64,000 bases of DNA from Bradyrhizobium sp. CB82 (GCF_029714405.1 NZ_CP121650.1:1741001-1805000), one strand, 5' to 3'. Positions 28,094-36,686 are shown, counted from the first letter of the stretch. Translations and numbers: made by a program. The notes: generated by a model not told the origin, from the sequence alone.

Positions 28094-28243
28094 AATGCGC
28101 GCGCAGCTCGAATTCCTGATGAAAGGAGAGTCTCGGCGCCTTCAACTTTCACCGGCTTTGCGGATAGATCCCCGACCTTCGCCGTAAGAACACGGAGAGC
28201 AAGAAGATCGGGCGTTGCGCGTAATCGCTGTGCTGGCGACCCC

Positions 28244-28700
28244 TGCCGATGGCGACTGGAACGCATCGTCGCAGCGGTCCCTCTCGATGTTCAACAAATA
28301 TGCCGGGACCAAGTTCGATGTGAGCTCGCGAGCGTCGATGCGTTAGACGCGCTGAAAGCGAAGCAAGGACGCGTCTGTCCGCTGGTCTGCGAGCGCGGCT
28401 TCAAGGCTGATGGAGATCAATGCGTAAAGATATCCTGCCGCGCCGGCTACCGCGTGAACGACGACAACGAGTGCGAGAAGGTTCAGGACAAAAAGCCCGT
28501 TGCGACCCGCGATGATACACAGAAGCGAGACGCGGTGCGGAAGCAGATCGAAGCGGCACCGGCGAAGCCGTCCTGCATCTGGTCAAATGATTTGTAACAA
28601 CGCGGGCTGTCGGCCGGTAAGGGCCGGCTGTCGGGTTGCTCCCATGAAGTGCGGAGCCAACTACTGTGGGGGCGGTCTACAAGCGGAAGTGTGTGACTGA
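28244..28700 (+). pseudogene. Frameshifted C-terminal fragment of a caspase-family (peptidase C14) protein
   Basis: One frame encodes CRDQVRCELASVDALDALK...GRVCPLVCERGFKADGDQC and ends prematurely at PSCIWSNDL. In another frame, from about 28575, the sequence continues ASGQMICNNAGCRPVRAGC...AEVCD. Together they read like the Cys-rich tail of rhizobial caspase-like proteins, whose catalytic N-terminal domain is absent here. A single indel between about 28560 and 28580 explains the break. No start or ribosome binding site is present. The family match is from memory of such tails and should be checked. Confidence 0.6.
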
Positions 28701-28710
28701 GCCAAGCTCG

Positions 28711-28735
28711 CGGCCGCCGCAAGGGCGGCCGTTTT
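28711..28735 (+). terminator. Rho-independent terminator after the pseudogene
   Basis: CGGCCGCC pairs with GGCGGCCG around GCAAG, followed by TTTTGCATTT. Its presence 11 bp after the decayed frame suggests the fragment retains the real 3' end of the ancestral gene. Confidence 0.8.
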
Positions 28736-28755
28736 GCATTTGAAGGTGATGCTGC

Positions 28756-29577
28756 TTAAGCGTAATCGCTGCCGCCGTCGTCATCGCCGCCGAAATCGCT
28801 GTCGTCGGGCATGTCGATGTCGTTGGCGTCGTCATAGTCCTGCTGATCGTCGTTCCGATCGTTCGACGCCTGGTCGAGGAGGCCCTGGCGGGACTCGTCG
28901 CGGTCGCGACTGGAGCCGATATCGTTGAGGCCGGCATCGCGCGCGAGCGAGCCACCGGACTGGTCGCTGCCGCCCCAAGGACTGCCGCCGCTGCCTCCAC
29001 CACGCTCCTCGATGATCGTGGTGTCGCCAAACGCCTGATGCGATCCGCCCATCCCGCCCATCATGTTGCGGATGCCGGAGAGCAATAGCGAGCCGCCGAC
29101 GACGCCGGCCGCGGCCGCAGCCGCCGTACCGAGGAACGAGCCGCCGCCACCGCCGAAGGGCGGGGCGCCGTAGCCCTGCTGCCCGTAAGGAGGCTGGCTG
29201 TAGCCGGGCGGTTGCGCCTGCTGCATCGCCTGGCCGGAGTTCCAGACCGGCCGCTGCTCGCGCTGCGGCACGTTCGGGACCGAGCCGCGCGATTGGCCAC
29301 CGCCGAACAGGGACTCGCGCATGGAGTCCAGAAAACCGCCTGATTGACTTTGCTGCTGCGGCGCGTTCGCCGCCTCCAGCTCCTGGATGCGGGCATTGGC
29401 GCGCTTGAGCGCCTCGTCCTGCAACAGCACGGTCTGCACCAGCGCGTACATGGCATTCGGCGCCTTGTTCAGGCCGTCATTGATCGCGGCGATCGCGTTC
29501 GGATCGCGCGGTGCGTTCTCAAGCTTGGAAAGCCGGTCGAAAAGCTCGTCGACGAGCTGGCGTTCTTGCGGCGTCAT
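28756..29577 (-). CDS. DUF2076-family protein
   Basis: The 273-residue protein begins MTPQERQLVDELFDRLSKLE, the DUF2076 signature, with a coiled-coil stretch at residues 60-72 (RANARIQELEAAN). A Gln/Pro/Gly-rich middle, a glycine/alanine hydrophobic segment (FLGTAAAAAAGVVGGSLLLSGI, about residues 147-168) and a strongly acidic C-terminal tail (DDANDIDMPDDSDFGGDDDGG) follow. Older annotations call such proteins periplasmic ligand-binding sensor-like, without experimental support. No signal peptide is evident. It is monocistronic. Confidence 0.85.
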   Translation of the reverse strand: MTPQERQLVDELFDRLSKLENAPRDPNAIAAINDGLNKAPNAMYALVQTVLLQDEALKRANARIQELEAANAPQQQSQSGGFLDSMRESLFGGGQSRGSVPNVPQREQRPVWNSGQAMQQAQPPGYSQPPYGQQGYGAPPFGGGGGSFLGTAAAAAAGVVGGSLLLSGIRNMMGGMGGSHQAFGDTTIIEERGGGSGGSPWGGSDQSGGSLARDAGLNDIGSSRDRDESRQGLLDQASNDRNDDQQDYDDANDIDMPDDSDFGGDDDGGSDYA

Positions 29578-29701
29578 GATCGATCTCCCTTGCGCGAACC
29601 AAGCGCGCCGAAGATGTAGGGTTCCATTGTGGCGCCAACAGTAGGCGGCGGATTAAATTTCCGTATGCGACAAGCTGCCCGGTGCCTTGCGCCCGGCGGT
29701 T

Positions 29702-30550
29702 TCATGCCAATGTCACGTTGTTCGCCGCCAGCAATTGAGGGAACGCCTCGCTTGCGAGGTAATTGTGCTCGCGCTCGCGGACCTCGGTCATCGGATCCAG
29801 GCTGCGCAGGGCGTCATCGACGAAACCGGGATGGCACATCACGAGGCCGCCGTCAGGCAAGCCTGCGACAAACTCGCCCATCAGCTTGCCGAAATCGGCC
29901 TCGTCCCGCGTGAAGTCATAGGCGCCGGCGAAGACAGGATTGAAGGCGAGACCGGCCTGCCGCGCGCGGCGGCGGAATTGCGCGCTCAGGACATCCAGCA
30001 CCAGCGCTTTCGGCGAGGCGAGCCGCTGCATCAGCGGCAACTCGCGGCCGCCCTGGCGCACCCAGGCTTTTGGCGCGGCCTCGCCGACGGCAGCGATGAA
30101 AGCGTCGCGCACCTGCGGATAGAGCTGCACGTGCTGATGGCCGTCGACGAAATCAGGCGCGCGTCCGAACGCCTGCGCGAACGCCGCAAGCTGCGCCTTC
30201 ACCTCTGAATGGATGATCTCGCGGTCGAGCCGCCGCAGCAGTCCCGCGCGCAACAGTTTGGGAAAGGCTAAGAACATGTCGCCTTCGAGCGGGCGGAAAT
30301 GCATGGTCAGCGGGCGGAACGGCGCCGACAGCGTGACATGCAAGCCGATCGCGCAGCGCGGGCTCTTTGTCCGGGACGCCTCCAGCGCGTCGACCTCGCC
30401 GCGGCCGATCGTAGGTCCCAGCATCATCACCGATGTCGCATTGAGACGGCCGCGTTCGATGAGGTCGCGGATCCCAAGGTTGACGCCCGCGCCGATCCCG
30501 TAATCGTCGGCGCAGAGCCAGATACGCCGCGGCTTCGCCGCTTCGTTCAT
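29702..30550 (-). CDS. YdjC/ChbG-family carbohydrate deacetylase (HpnK/NaxD-like)
   Basis: The 282-residue product has the YdjC-fold metal site: D15-D16 in CADDYGIG, H71 in GLHVTL and H138/H140 in DGHQHVQLYP. Enzymes of this family remove N-acetyl groups from chitooligosaccharides (ChbG), hopanoid-linked glucosamine (HpnK) or undecaprenyl-phosphate-GalNAc (NaxD). Its start overlaps the stop of a polyisoprenyl-phosphate glycosyltransferase gene by 4 nt, which favours a lipid-linked sugar, as in the FlmF2-NaxD pair of Francisella. No hopanoid genes are in the window. Cytoplasmic location is expected, as no signal peptide is present. Confidence 0.84.
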   Translation of the reverse strand: MNEAAKPRRIWLCADDYGIGAGVNLGIRDLIERGRLNATSVMMLGPTIGRGEVDALEASRTKSPRCAIGLHVTLSAPFRPLTMHFRPLEGDMFLAFPKLLRAGLLRRLDREIIHSEVKAQLAAFAQAFGRAPDFVDGHQHVQLYPQVRDAFIAAVGEAAPKAWVRQGGRELPLMQRLASPKALVLDVLSAQFRRRARQAGLAFNPVFAGAYDFTRDEADFGKLMGEFVAGLPDGGLVMCHPGFVDDALRSLDPMTEVREREHNYLASEAFPQLLAANNVTLA

Positions 30551-31593
30551 TCCGCCGCTGCCCTGCTCGAGGCGTCGTCAGCCTTGTCGGTCTCGAAACG
30601 CTTCTCGCTGTGCTCGGCGACGAAGTAGATCGGCCGCGCCTTCAGCTCGGAGAGGATCTTGCCGATATATTCGCCGACGATGCCGATCATGATGAGCTGC
30701 ACGCCGCCGATCGTCATCAGGCCGACCACGAGAGAGGGATAGCCGGGCACCTGCTTGCCGGTGGTCCAGACTTCCCAGAGGATGGAGAGGCCGAACAGGA
30801 AGGCGCCGCCCGCGAGCACCACGCCGAGCAGGCTGGCAAAGCGCAAGGGCGCCACCGAGAACGAGGTCAGGCCCTCGATCGAGAGGCCGAGCAGCCGGGC
30901 TGCATTGAAGGTGGTCACGCCATGGGCGCGCGCCGCGGGCTCGTAGTCGACGCGGATCTGGCGGAAGCCGATCCAGCTCGCCAGCCCCTTGAAGAAGCGA
31001 TTGCGCTCGGGCAGTTGCCGCAGCGCTGCGACTGCCCTCGGCGAGAGCAGGCGGAAGTCGCCGGCGTCTTCGGGGATCTTCTGCCGCGCGCCCCAATTGA
31101 TCAGTGCATAGAAGCCGTGCACGGCGAGCCGCCGCAGGAACGGTTCGTTGTCGCGATGCGCCTTGGCGGTATAGACGACGTCATAGCCGTCATCGATCCA
31201 GTGCCCGACGAGTTGTTCCACCAGCGCCGGCGGATGCTGGCCGTCGCCGTCCATGAACATCACGGCGCCGCGCCTTGCATGGTCGAGGCCGGCCATCAGC
31301 GCCGCCTCCTTGCCGAAATTGCGCGACAGCGACACCACCTGCACGTCGATCGCATCGGCCGGCAGCGCACGAGCGATCGCAAGCGTCGAGTCCGCGCTGC
31401 CGTCGTCGACATAGACCACCTCGCAGCCGAGGCGATAGCGCTGCCGCAAGGTTTTGGCGAGATCGCAGAGCCGCTGGTGCAGCGAAGCAAGCCCCGCCGC
31501 CTCGTTGTAAACCGGCACGACGATCGACAGCCCCTTCGCCGCGGCGCTCGCCGTGGTGGTCGTCAGGCCGGAAACATCAGAGCCGAGCGTCAT
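30547..31593 (-). CDS. Polyisoprenyl-phosphate glycosyltransferase, GT2 (ArnC/FlmF2-like)
   Basis: The 348-residue enzyme has the DPM-synthase-type GT2 domain: VVPVYNE at residues 25-31, YVDDGSADST at 61-70, SRNFGKEAALMAGLDHA, and the DXD-like MDGDGQHPP around 114-122. Two transmembrane helices follow near the C-terminus (FASLLGVVLAGGAFLFGL and GLMTIGGVQLIMIGIVGEYI). Such proteins transfer a sugar from a nucleotide donor to undecaprenyl phosphate on the cytoplasmic face. Coupling to the deacetylase gene suggests an N-acetylated amino sugar as cargo, later re-exposed as a free amine. The final acceptor (lipid A or other glycan) is inferred. Confidence 0.9.
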   Translation of the reverse strand: MTLGSDVSGLTTTTASAAAKGLSIVVPVYNEAAGLASLHQRLCDLAKTLRQRYRLGCEVVYVDDGSADSTLAIARALPADAIDVQVVSLSRNFGKEAALMAGLDHARRGAVMFMDGDGQHPPALVEQLVGHWIDDGYDVVYTAKAHRDNEPFLRRLAVHGFYALINWGARQKIPEDAGDFRLLSPRAVAALRQLPERNRFFKGLASWIGFRQIRVDYEPAARAHGVTTFNAARLLGLSIEGLTSFSVAPLRFASLLGVVLAGGAFLFGLSILWEVWTTGKQVPGYPSLVVGLMTIGGVQLIMIGIVGEYIGKILSELKARPIYFVAEHSEKRFETDKADDASSRAAAE

Positions 31594-31691
31594 CGATCAG
31601 GTTCCAGGTATCAAAGGCGGTCCATCGAACAGCATATGGTAGCGGCCGTTACCTGTCGCTACGCTGAACAGGCCTGAGGAATCCTTGCAGC

Positions 31692-32669
31692 TCACGTGCG
31701 CAGGAACACCTCGAGCTTGGCGAACAGCGGGTTCTCGCGGTCGAAGACGTAGTCGAGCGAGACCACCGAGACTGTCTCGGCGCCATGATCGCGCAGGAAG
31801 CTCGCCAGCGCATAGAGCTTTGCGGGCGGGCAGTGCAGCGTCAACATGCCTGACGAGGTTGGCCCGCCGAACGGTGCCTCCACACCGAATTTCTGGTGGG
31901 CTTCGCCCAGCAACGCCGCGTCGCACTGCCGGAAGCGGGTGCGGACCTCGCGGTATTGGTTCGCCCGCGCCCGGGCCGCGATATGATCGAGGATGATGCG
32001 GGCTGTCTCCCGCGCCTCGGGCGACCAGTCGGCGTCCCTGGAGGCGACCAGATTGGCCTGGCTGCGCAGGATGACACCGTCGTCGAGAATCTTGAGGCCA
32101 TTGGCGGCAAGCGTCGTGCCGGTCGTGGTGATGTCGACGATCAGCTCGGCGGTGCCGGCCGCAGGCGCGCCTTCGGTCGCGCCAGTGCTCTCGACGATCC
32201 GGTAGTCGACGATGCCGTGGCTCGAAAAGAAGGCCCGCGTGAGATTGATGAATTTGGTCGCGACCCGCATCCGCCGGTGGTGCTGCTCGCGGAAGCCGGT
32301 GGTGACGTCGTCGAGATCGGCCATGGTGCGGACGTCGATCCAGGCCTGCGGCACGGCGACCACGACGTCGGCGTAGCCGAAGCCGAGCCGCTCGATCAGC
32401 GCCACGCGCTTGTCGGCATCCGCAATGTTCTCGCGCACCAGATCCTCGCCGGTGACGCCGAGATGCGCCATGCCGCGGGCGAGCTGCGAGGCGATCTCGC
32501 TCGCCGACAGATAGGCGATCTCGACATTGTCGAGCCCTGCGATGGTGCCGCGATAATCGCGCGCGCCGCCGGCCTTCGACAGCGTCAGCCCCGCGCGCGC
32601 GAAAAAGGCTTCGGCGTTTTCCTGGAGGCGGCCTTTGGACGGAACGGCCAGAACGAACGGCGCGCTCAT
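31692..32669 (-). CDS. hisG: ATP phosphoribosyltransferase HisG
   Basis: The 325-residue protein catalyses the first step of histidine synthesis, condensing ATP and PRPP. The PRPP-binding region [18 protein letters not shown] lies near residue 168, preceded by [11 protein letters not shown] and [12 protein letters not shown]. The C-terminal ~70 residues ([26 protein letters not shown]) resemble the ACT-like regulatory domain of long-form HisG. It starts 4 bp after the hisZ stop on the same strand. Coexistence of a long HisG with HisZ departs from the textbook short HisG-HisZ pairing. Confidence 0.94.
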   Translation of the reverse strand: MSAPFVLAVPSKGRLQENAEAFFARAGLTLSKAGGARDYRGTIAGLDNVEIAYLSASEIASQLARGMAHLGVTGEDLVRENIADADKRVALIERLGFGYADVVVAVPQAWIDVRTMADLDDVTTGFREQHHRRMRVATKFINLTRAFFSSHGIVDYRIVESTGATEGAPAAGTAELIVDITTTGTTLAANGLKILDDGVILRSQANLVASRDADWSPEARETARIILDHIAARARANQYREVRTRFRQCDAALLGEAHQKFGVEAPFGGPTSSGMLTLHCPPAKLYALASFLRDHGAETVSVVSLDYVFDRENPLFAKLEVFLRT

Positions 32670-32672
32670 GAC

Positions 32673-33821
32673 TTAAGCTCCCTTGCGGCCGATCTTGGCG
32701 AGCGCATCGACCCAGACCGAGAAGCCGACCGCGGGGATTGGCGTCTGCGATCCGAGCTGCGTCATCAGGCCGTCGTAGCGGCCGCCCGCGACCAGCGGCT
32801 CGACGCCGTTGCCCCTGTGATGCACTTCGAACTCGAAGCCGGTGTAGTAGTCGAGACCGCGCCCGAACGAGGTCGAGAAGCGTGTCTCCTTCACGTCGAT
32901 GCCGCGCGCGGCCATGAAGCCGACGCGGTTCTCGAACAGGTCGATCGCCGCCGCAATATCCAGCCTGGTATCCGCGGCGAGCGCGCGCAACTCGGCGACC
33001 GCCTGATCCGGATTGCCTGCGATCGACAGGAAGCGCTTGAGCACGGTCAGCGCCTCGCGCGGCAGGGCGCCGCTCTTCAGGGTGGATTGCTCGAGGAAGC
33101 GGTCGGCGATTTCGGCCGTGGTGCGGCCCCCGACATTGGTGGTGCCGGCGATCGACATCAGGTCGGTGACGAGCGCGAGCGCCGCCTTGCGGTCGGAGCC
33201 TGCAAGTGCCGCCAGTACGCCTTCATACTCGTTGCGGGTGGCGGCGGTTGCGATCGACAGTCGTTCCAGATCCTGCTCGAGGCTGATCTTGCGGTTGAAA
33301 TCCTTGATCAGTCGGCGCCGCCAGACGGGGAACAGGTCGAGCGCGTCGATCACTGCATTGAACAGCGCCACGTCGCCGGTGCGGATCTCGACGTCACGCA
33401 CACCGAAGGCCGCGGTCGCTTCCAGCGCCAGCGCCAGCATCTCGGCGTCGGCCGCGGCGCGGTCCTGGCGGCCGAAGGATTCGATGCCGGCTTGCAGGAA
33501 CTCGCTCGGACGGCCGCTCCGGTAACGAAACACCGGGCCGAGATAGCTGAAGCCCGCGGGCTCGCCGGCGCGCCCCGAGGCCAGGTAGTCGCGGGCCACC
33601 GGAATCGTCAGGTCCGGGCGCAGGCAGAGTTCCTCGCCGGTCGCATCGGTGGTCAGGTACAGGCTCTTGCGGATGTCCTCGCCGGAAAGGTCCAGGAACG
33701 GCTCCGCCGGCTGGAGGATCGCGGGGTCGGCATGGACGTAACCGGCCTGCGCGAACGACAACAGCAGCGTATCCGCCCAGGCGGCGGAGCCGGCAGCATT
33801 TGAGGTGGCAGTCGCGGTCAT
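32673..33821 (-). CDS. hisZ: ATP phosphoribosyltransferase regulatory subunit HisZ
   Basis: The 382-residue product is a class II aminoacyl-tRNA synthetase paralogue of HisRS that lost charging activity and activates HisG. Recognisable elements are LRPDLTIPVARDYLA (motif 2 precursor), FSYLGPVFRYRSGRPSEFLQAGIESFG (motif 2), and a C-terminal FGRGLDYYTGFEFEVH and LVAGGRYDGLMTQLG (His-A-like motif). There is no anticodon-binding domain. The start MTATATSNAAGSAAW was chosen over an upstream extension of 36 codons. hisG follows immediately. Confidence 0.93.
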   Translation of the reverse strand: MTATATSNAAGSAAWADTLLLSFAQAGYVHADPAILQPAEPFLDLSGEDIRKSLYLTTDATGEELCLRPDLTIPVARDYLASGRAGEPAGFSYLGPVFRYRSGRPSEFLQAGIESFGRQDRAAADAEMLALALEATAAFGVRDVEIRTGDVALFNAVIDALDLFPVWRRRLIKDFNRKISLEQDLERLSIATAATRNEYEGVLAALAGSDRKAALALVTDLMSIAGTTNVGGRTTAEIADRFLEQSTLKSGALPREALTVLKRFLSIAGNPDQAVAELRALAADTRLDIAAAIDLFENRVGFMAARGIDVKETRFSTSFGRGLDYYTGFEFEVHHRGNGVEPLVAGGRYDGLMTQLGSQTPIPAVGFSVWVDALAKIGRKGA

Positions 33822-33944
33822 GATGGGGTCCGTTTGTCCCGGCGAAACCGGGGCGGGCAAAGGTGGCGATGCGCGTTGGCGCAGCCCCTTAGCATGGCCC
33901 GTCCGCGGTTTCGACCTCCAATGGCTCAATGTCTTAACGGTCGG

Positions 33945-34700
33945 CTAGCCCGGCTGGCCGCCCCAATCGCCGAGCACGGACTGCACCAGCGCAAGGGCCG
34001 CTACCGCCGCCGTGTCGGCCCGCAGGATCCGCGGCCCCAGGGCCAGGCGCAGGATATGGGGCTGGCGCAGAAGCAGGGCGCGCTCCTTCTCGGCAAAGCC
34101 GCCCTCGGGGCCGATCAGCACGTCGATGCCCTGCGCCGCATCGCGCGCGGCTTGCAGGGCTTTGAGCGGGTTTTGCGTCTCCGCCGCCTCGTCGCAAAAC
34201 ACCAGGAGCCGCTGCGCGGCTCGCTGGCTGAGGAAACGCTCCAGCGGAACCGGATCGGCCACGGTCGCAATGCAGAGGATGCCGCATTGCTCGGCCGCCT
34301 CGATGACGTTGGCGCGCATCCGCTCGCCATTGACGCGCGAGGCCTGGGTGAAGCGGGTCAGCACCGGCTGGAGGGTGGAAGCGCCCATCTCCACCGCCTT
34401 CTGGACGACGTAATCCAGCCGCGCATGCTTGAGCGGCGCGAAGACGTAGGCAAGGTCCGGCAGTCCGTCCTGCGAGCGCGTTTGCTTGAGGATCACGAGG
34501 GCGTCGGGGCGCTTGCGGCCCTCGATCGCGGCCTGCCATTCGCCGTCGCGGCCGTTGAACGCCAGGATGGCATCGCCGGCGCCAAGCCGCAGCACGTTGC
34601 CGAGATAGTTGCTCTGGTCACGGTCGAGCGCGACCCTGGCGTCCTGGATGAGGTCGGCCTCGACGAACAGGCGGGGGGCGCGGAAGTCGTGGGAAGGCAT
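33945..34700 (-). CDS. rsmE: 16S rRNA m3U1498 methyltransferase RsmE
   Basis: The 251-residue protein is a SPOUT-class methyltransferase that modifies U1498 of 16S rRNA in the 30S subunit. N-terminal PUA-like part: RLFVEADL, NYLGNVLRLGAGD. SPOUT part: DYVVQKAVEMGASTLQPVLTRFTQ near residue 96, VIEAAEQCG, and the knot IGPEGGFAEKE followed by LALGPRILRADTAAVAAL. The start is MPSHDFRAPRLFVEA. It lies 123 bp downstream of hisZ (same strand upstream gene), with its own probable promoter. Confidence 0.95.
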   Translation of the reverse strand: MPSHDFRAPRLFVEADLIQDARVALDRDQSNYLGNVLRLGAGDAILAFNGRDGEWQAAIEGRKRPDALVILKQTRSQDGLPDLAYVFAPLKHARLDYVVQKAVEMGASTLQPVLTRFTQASRVNGERMRANVIEAAEQCGILCIATVADPVPLERFLSQRAAQRLLVFCDEAAETQNPLKALQAARDAAQGIDVLIGPEGGFAEKERALLLRQPHILRLALGPRILRADTAAVAALALVQSVLGDWGGQPG

Positions 34701-34910
34701 GCGTTCAGGGTCCGGTTTGCCGCCGTTCTTAACCGAAAGCAGGGATTTGGGGGTAAATATTGCCTCCAGCGTGCGTCTCCGCGCCGCGCTCTTGCCCTAT
34801 TCGACGGGTTGTTAAGAGCCGGCAGGAATCGTAAAAGCGCGAAAACGCCGGTTGCGCTTCAATTGGGAAGGCGCCGACCCCCTGTGGATCCTGCCGGAGA
34901 TACTGCCTTG

Positions 34911-35576
34911 ATGATCCGTCGTTTGATGGTTCCGATCACTGCCGCCATGGTGACGATGGGCGCAGCCAGTGTCCAGGCGCAGAGCGCGTTTCCCGCGCCG
35001 CTGCCCGGCCAGGCTGCGGCCCCCGCGAACGATCCTGCCTTTCCGCCGGTCAATGGCTCCGCGCCGGTCGCCAGAATCGGCGCGCCCCCGCCGCAGGCCT
35101 CGTTCCCCACCAATGGTGCCCCGCCGGTCGGCGCGGGCGTTGGCGCCGCGCCGCCGAGCGCGCCCAGCGCCGGTGCCGAGCAGTGCATGAAAAACTTCAT
35201 GGCGCTGCGGGACGAGGCCGAGAAGCGCGGCAAGATGATCAAGGCCGCAAGCGACCGCAAGGCGCCGCCGGATGAGGCCTGCAAGTTGATCGGCAATTTC
35301 GCCCAGGCCGAGGTGAAGATGGTGAAATATGTCGAGGCCAATGCCGCCAAATGCGGAATTCCGCCGCAGATCGGCGAGCAGTTGAAGGCCGGGCACAAGA
35401 ACACCGAGGCCATGCAGGGCAGGGTCTGCCAGGTGGCGCAGCAGATGAAGCAGCGCGGGCCGGCCGGCCCGTCCCTGAGCGAGGTGCTCGGCTCCGCGTC
35501 GGCGCCCGAAGCCAATGTCGCCAAGAAGGGCGGCAACACCTTCGACACGCTCAACGGCAACGTCCTGACCCGATGA
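34911..35576 (+). CDS. Exported hypothetical protein, Pro/Ala-rich N-terminal linker
   Basis: The family is not recognised. The 221-residue precursor has a signal peptide (MIRRLMVPITAAMVTMGAAS, cleavage after VQA), an Ala/Pro-rich linker to about residue 88, and a helical domain with four cysteines (EQCMKNFMALRDEAEKRG, EACKLIGN, AAKCGIPPQ, GRVCQVAQQM), which could make two disulfides. The distribution of Cys in paired helices suggests a small CHCH-like periplasmic fold. TTG 34908 is an alternative start. It is upstream of two palindromic elements and ubiA. Confidence 0.75.
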   Translation: MIRRLMVPITAAMVTMGAASVQAQSAFPAPLPGQAAAPANDPAFPPVNGSAPVARIGAPPPQASFPTNGAPPVGAGVGAAPPSAPSAGAEQCMKNFMALRDEAEKRGKMIKAASDRKAPPDEACKLIGNFAQAEVKMVKYVEANAAKCGIPPQIGEQLKAGHKNTEAMQGRVCQVAQQMKQRGPAGPSLSEVLGSASAPEANVAKKGGNTFDTLNGNVLTR

Positions 35577-35581
35577 GGCAC

Positions 35582-35654
35582 GTGCCGCCGATTCGAAGTT
35601 CCTACAGCGCTTGCTGCGAGTTCGTCATAGGAACTTCAAATCGATGAGCGGCAC
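35582..35654. repeat. Palindromic element 1 upstream of ubiA
   Basis: GTGCCGC...GCGGCAC close a 73-bp imperfect inverted repeat with inner arms GAAGTTCCTA/TAGGAACTTC. It begins 5 bp after the preceding stop codon. It shares outer GTGCC and inner GAAGTTC modules with element 2, so both seem members of one family. Confidence 0.75.
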
Positions 35655-35671
35655 GTGAGCTATGATTTCTT

Positions 35672-35750
35672 GCTAGTGCCCTTATTGTTTTCGAAGTTCG
35701 TACCGGAATGCACCGCGATGGAATACGAACTTCGAAAACGGGGCACTAGC
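35672..35750. repeat. Palindromic element 2 overlapping the ubiA start
   Basis: GCTAGTGCCC...GGGGCACTAGC close a 79-bp inverted repeat with long inner arms TTTTCGAAGTTCGTA/TACGAACTTCGAAAA. The only ATG that fits the ubiA frame near the expected N-terminus, at 35718, lies in its loop. Confidence 0.82.
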
Positions 35751-36674
35751 ACATCAGCCCGCGTTGCCGATTCCACCGGCAACTGGGTCGATACGCTCGC
35801 GCCGCAATGGGCGCGGCCTTATTTGCGGCTGTCCCGCTTCGATCGTCCGATCGGCTCCTGGCTGCTGCTGATGCCGTGCTGGTGGTCGGCGGCACTCGCC
35901 GCCGGCATAGCGCGCGACATCCGTCATCTGCCGCTCACGATCCTGCTGTTCTTCATCGGTGCCTTCGTCATGCGCGGCGCGGGCTGCGCCTGGAACGACA
36001 TCACCGACCGCGACCTCGACGCGAAGGTCGAGCGCACGCGCTCGCGGCCGCTGCCCGCTGGGCAATTGACCGTGAAGCAGGCACTGGCCTTCCTGGTCGC
36101 GCAGGCACTGGTTGGCCTCGCCGTGCTGCTCCAGTTCAACCGCTTTGCGGTCATGACCGGCATCGCCTCGCTGGTGATCGTTGCCGTCTATCCCTTCATG
36201 AAGCGCGTCACCTGGTGGCCGCAGGTCTTCCTCGGGCTCGCTTTCTCCTGGGGCGCGCTGATGGGCTTTGCCGTCACCTTCGCGCGCCTCGATCTGACCG
36301 CGCTCGTGCTCTACGCCGGTTCGATCGCCTGGGTGATCGGCTACGATACGATCTATGCGCATCAGGATGCCGAGGACGATGCGCTGATCGGCGTCAAGTC
36401 CACCGCGCGCCTGTTCGGAGCGCACACGCATCAGGCGTTGATGATGTTCTACGGGCTCGCGGTGATGCTGATCGGCGTCGCCCTTGCCTCCGCCGACGTG
36501 CGCTGGCCGGCCTGGCTCGCCCTCGCCGCCTTTGCCGCGCATCTGGCCTGGCAGATCAGGCGGCTGAACATCGGCGACCCCGCGCTGTGCCTGCGCCTGT
36601 TCAAGTCGAACCGCGATGCGGGATTGCTGCTGTTTGCGGGATTGCTCGCGGATGCGGTGGTGCGGGCGGCCTGA
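35718..36674 (+). CDS. ubiA: 4-hydroxybenzoate octaprenyltransferase UbiA
   Basis: The 318-residue integral membrane enzyme prenylates 4-hydroxybenzoate in ubiquinone synthesis. Both Asp-rich prenyl-diphosphate motifs are present: NDITDRDLD at residues 93-101 and DTIYAHQDAEDD near 213, with eight to nine hydrophobic helices between and around them. The conserved region begins at RVADSTGNWVDTLAPQWARPYLRLSRFDRPIG. The first ~14 residues (MEYELRKRGTSTSA) are encoded by a palindromic repeat, so translation may instead start further upstream (35655) or at a non-ATG codon within RVAD. Function is secure, start is not. Confidence 0.92.
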   Translation: MEYELRKRGTSTSARVADSTGNWVDTLAPQWARPYLRLSRFDRPIGSWLLLMPCWWSAALAAGIARDIRHLPLTILLFFIGAFVMRGAGCAWNDITDRDLDAKVERTRSRPLPAGQLTVKQALAFLVAQALVGLAVLLQFNRFAVMTGIASLVIVAVYPFMKRVTWWPQVFLGLAFSWGALMGFAVTFARLDLTALVLYAGSIAWVIGYDTIYAHQDAEDDALIGVKSTARLFGAHTHQALMMFYGLAVMLIGVALASADVRWPAWLALAAFAAHLAWQIRRLNIGDPALCLRLFKSNRDAGLLLFAGLLADAVVRAA

Positions 36675-36686
36675 CGCAAATGCGTA

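Noticed and set aside
31896..33803. Plus-strand 635-codon open frame opposite hisG and hisZ
   Set aside because: Same codon-bias artefact; the repeated DxxV/GRxRxQ composition has no domain structure.
33834..34910. Plus-strand open frame of about 360 codons fused to the secreted protein gene
   Set aside because: It lies opposite rsmE and the hisZ upstream region and has no family-like sequence; the real gene starts at the signal peptide near 34911.
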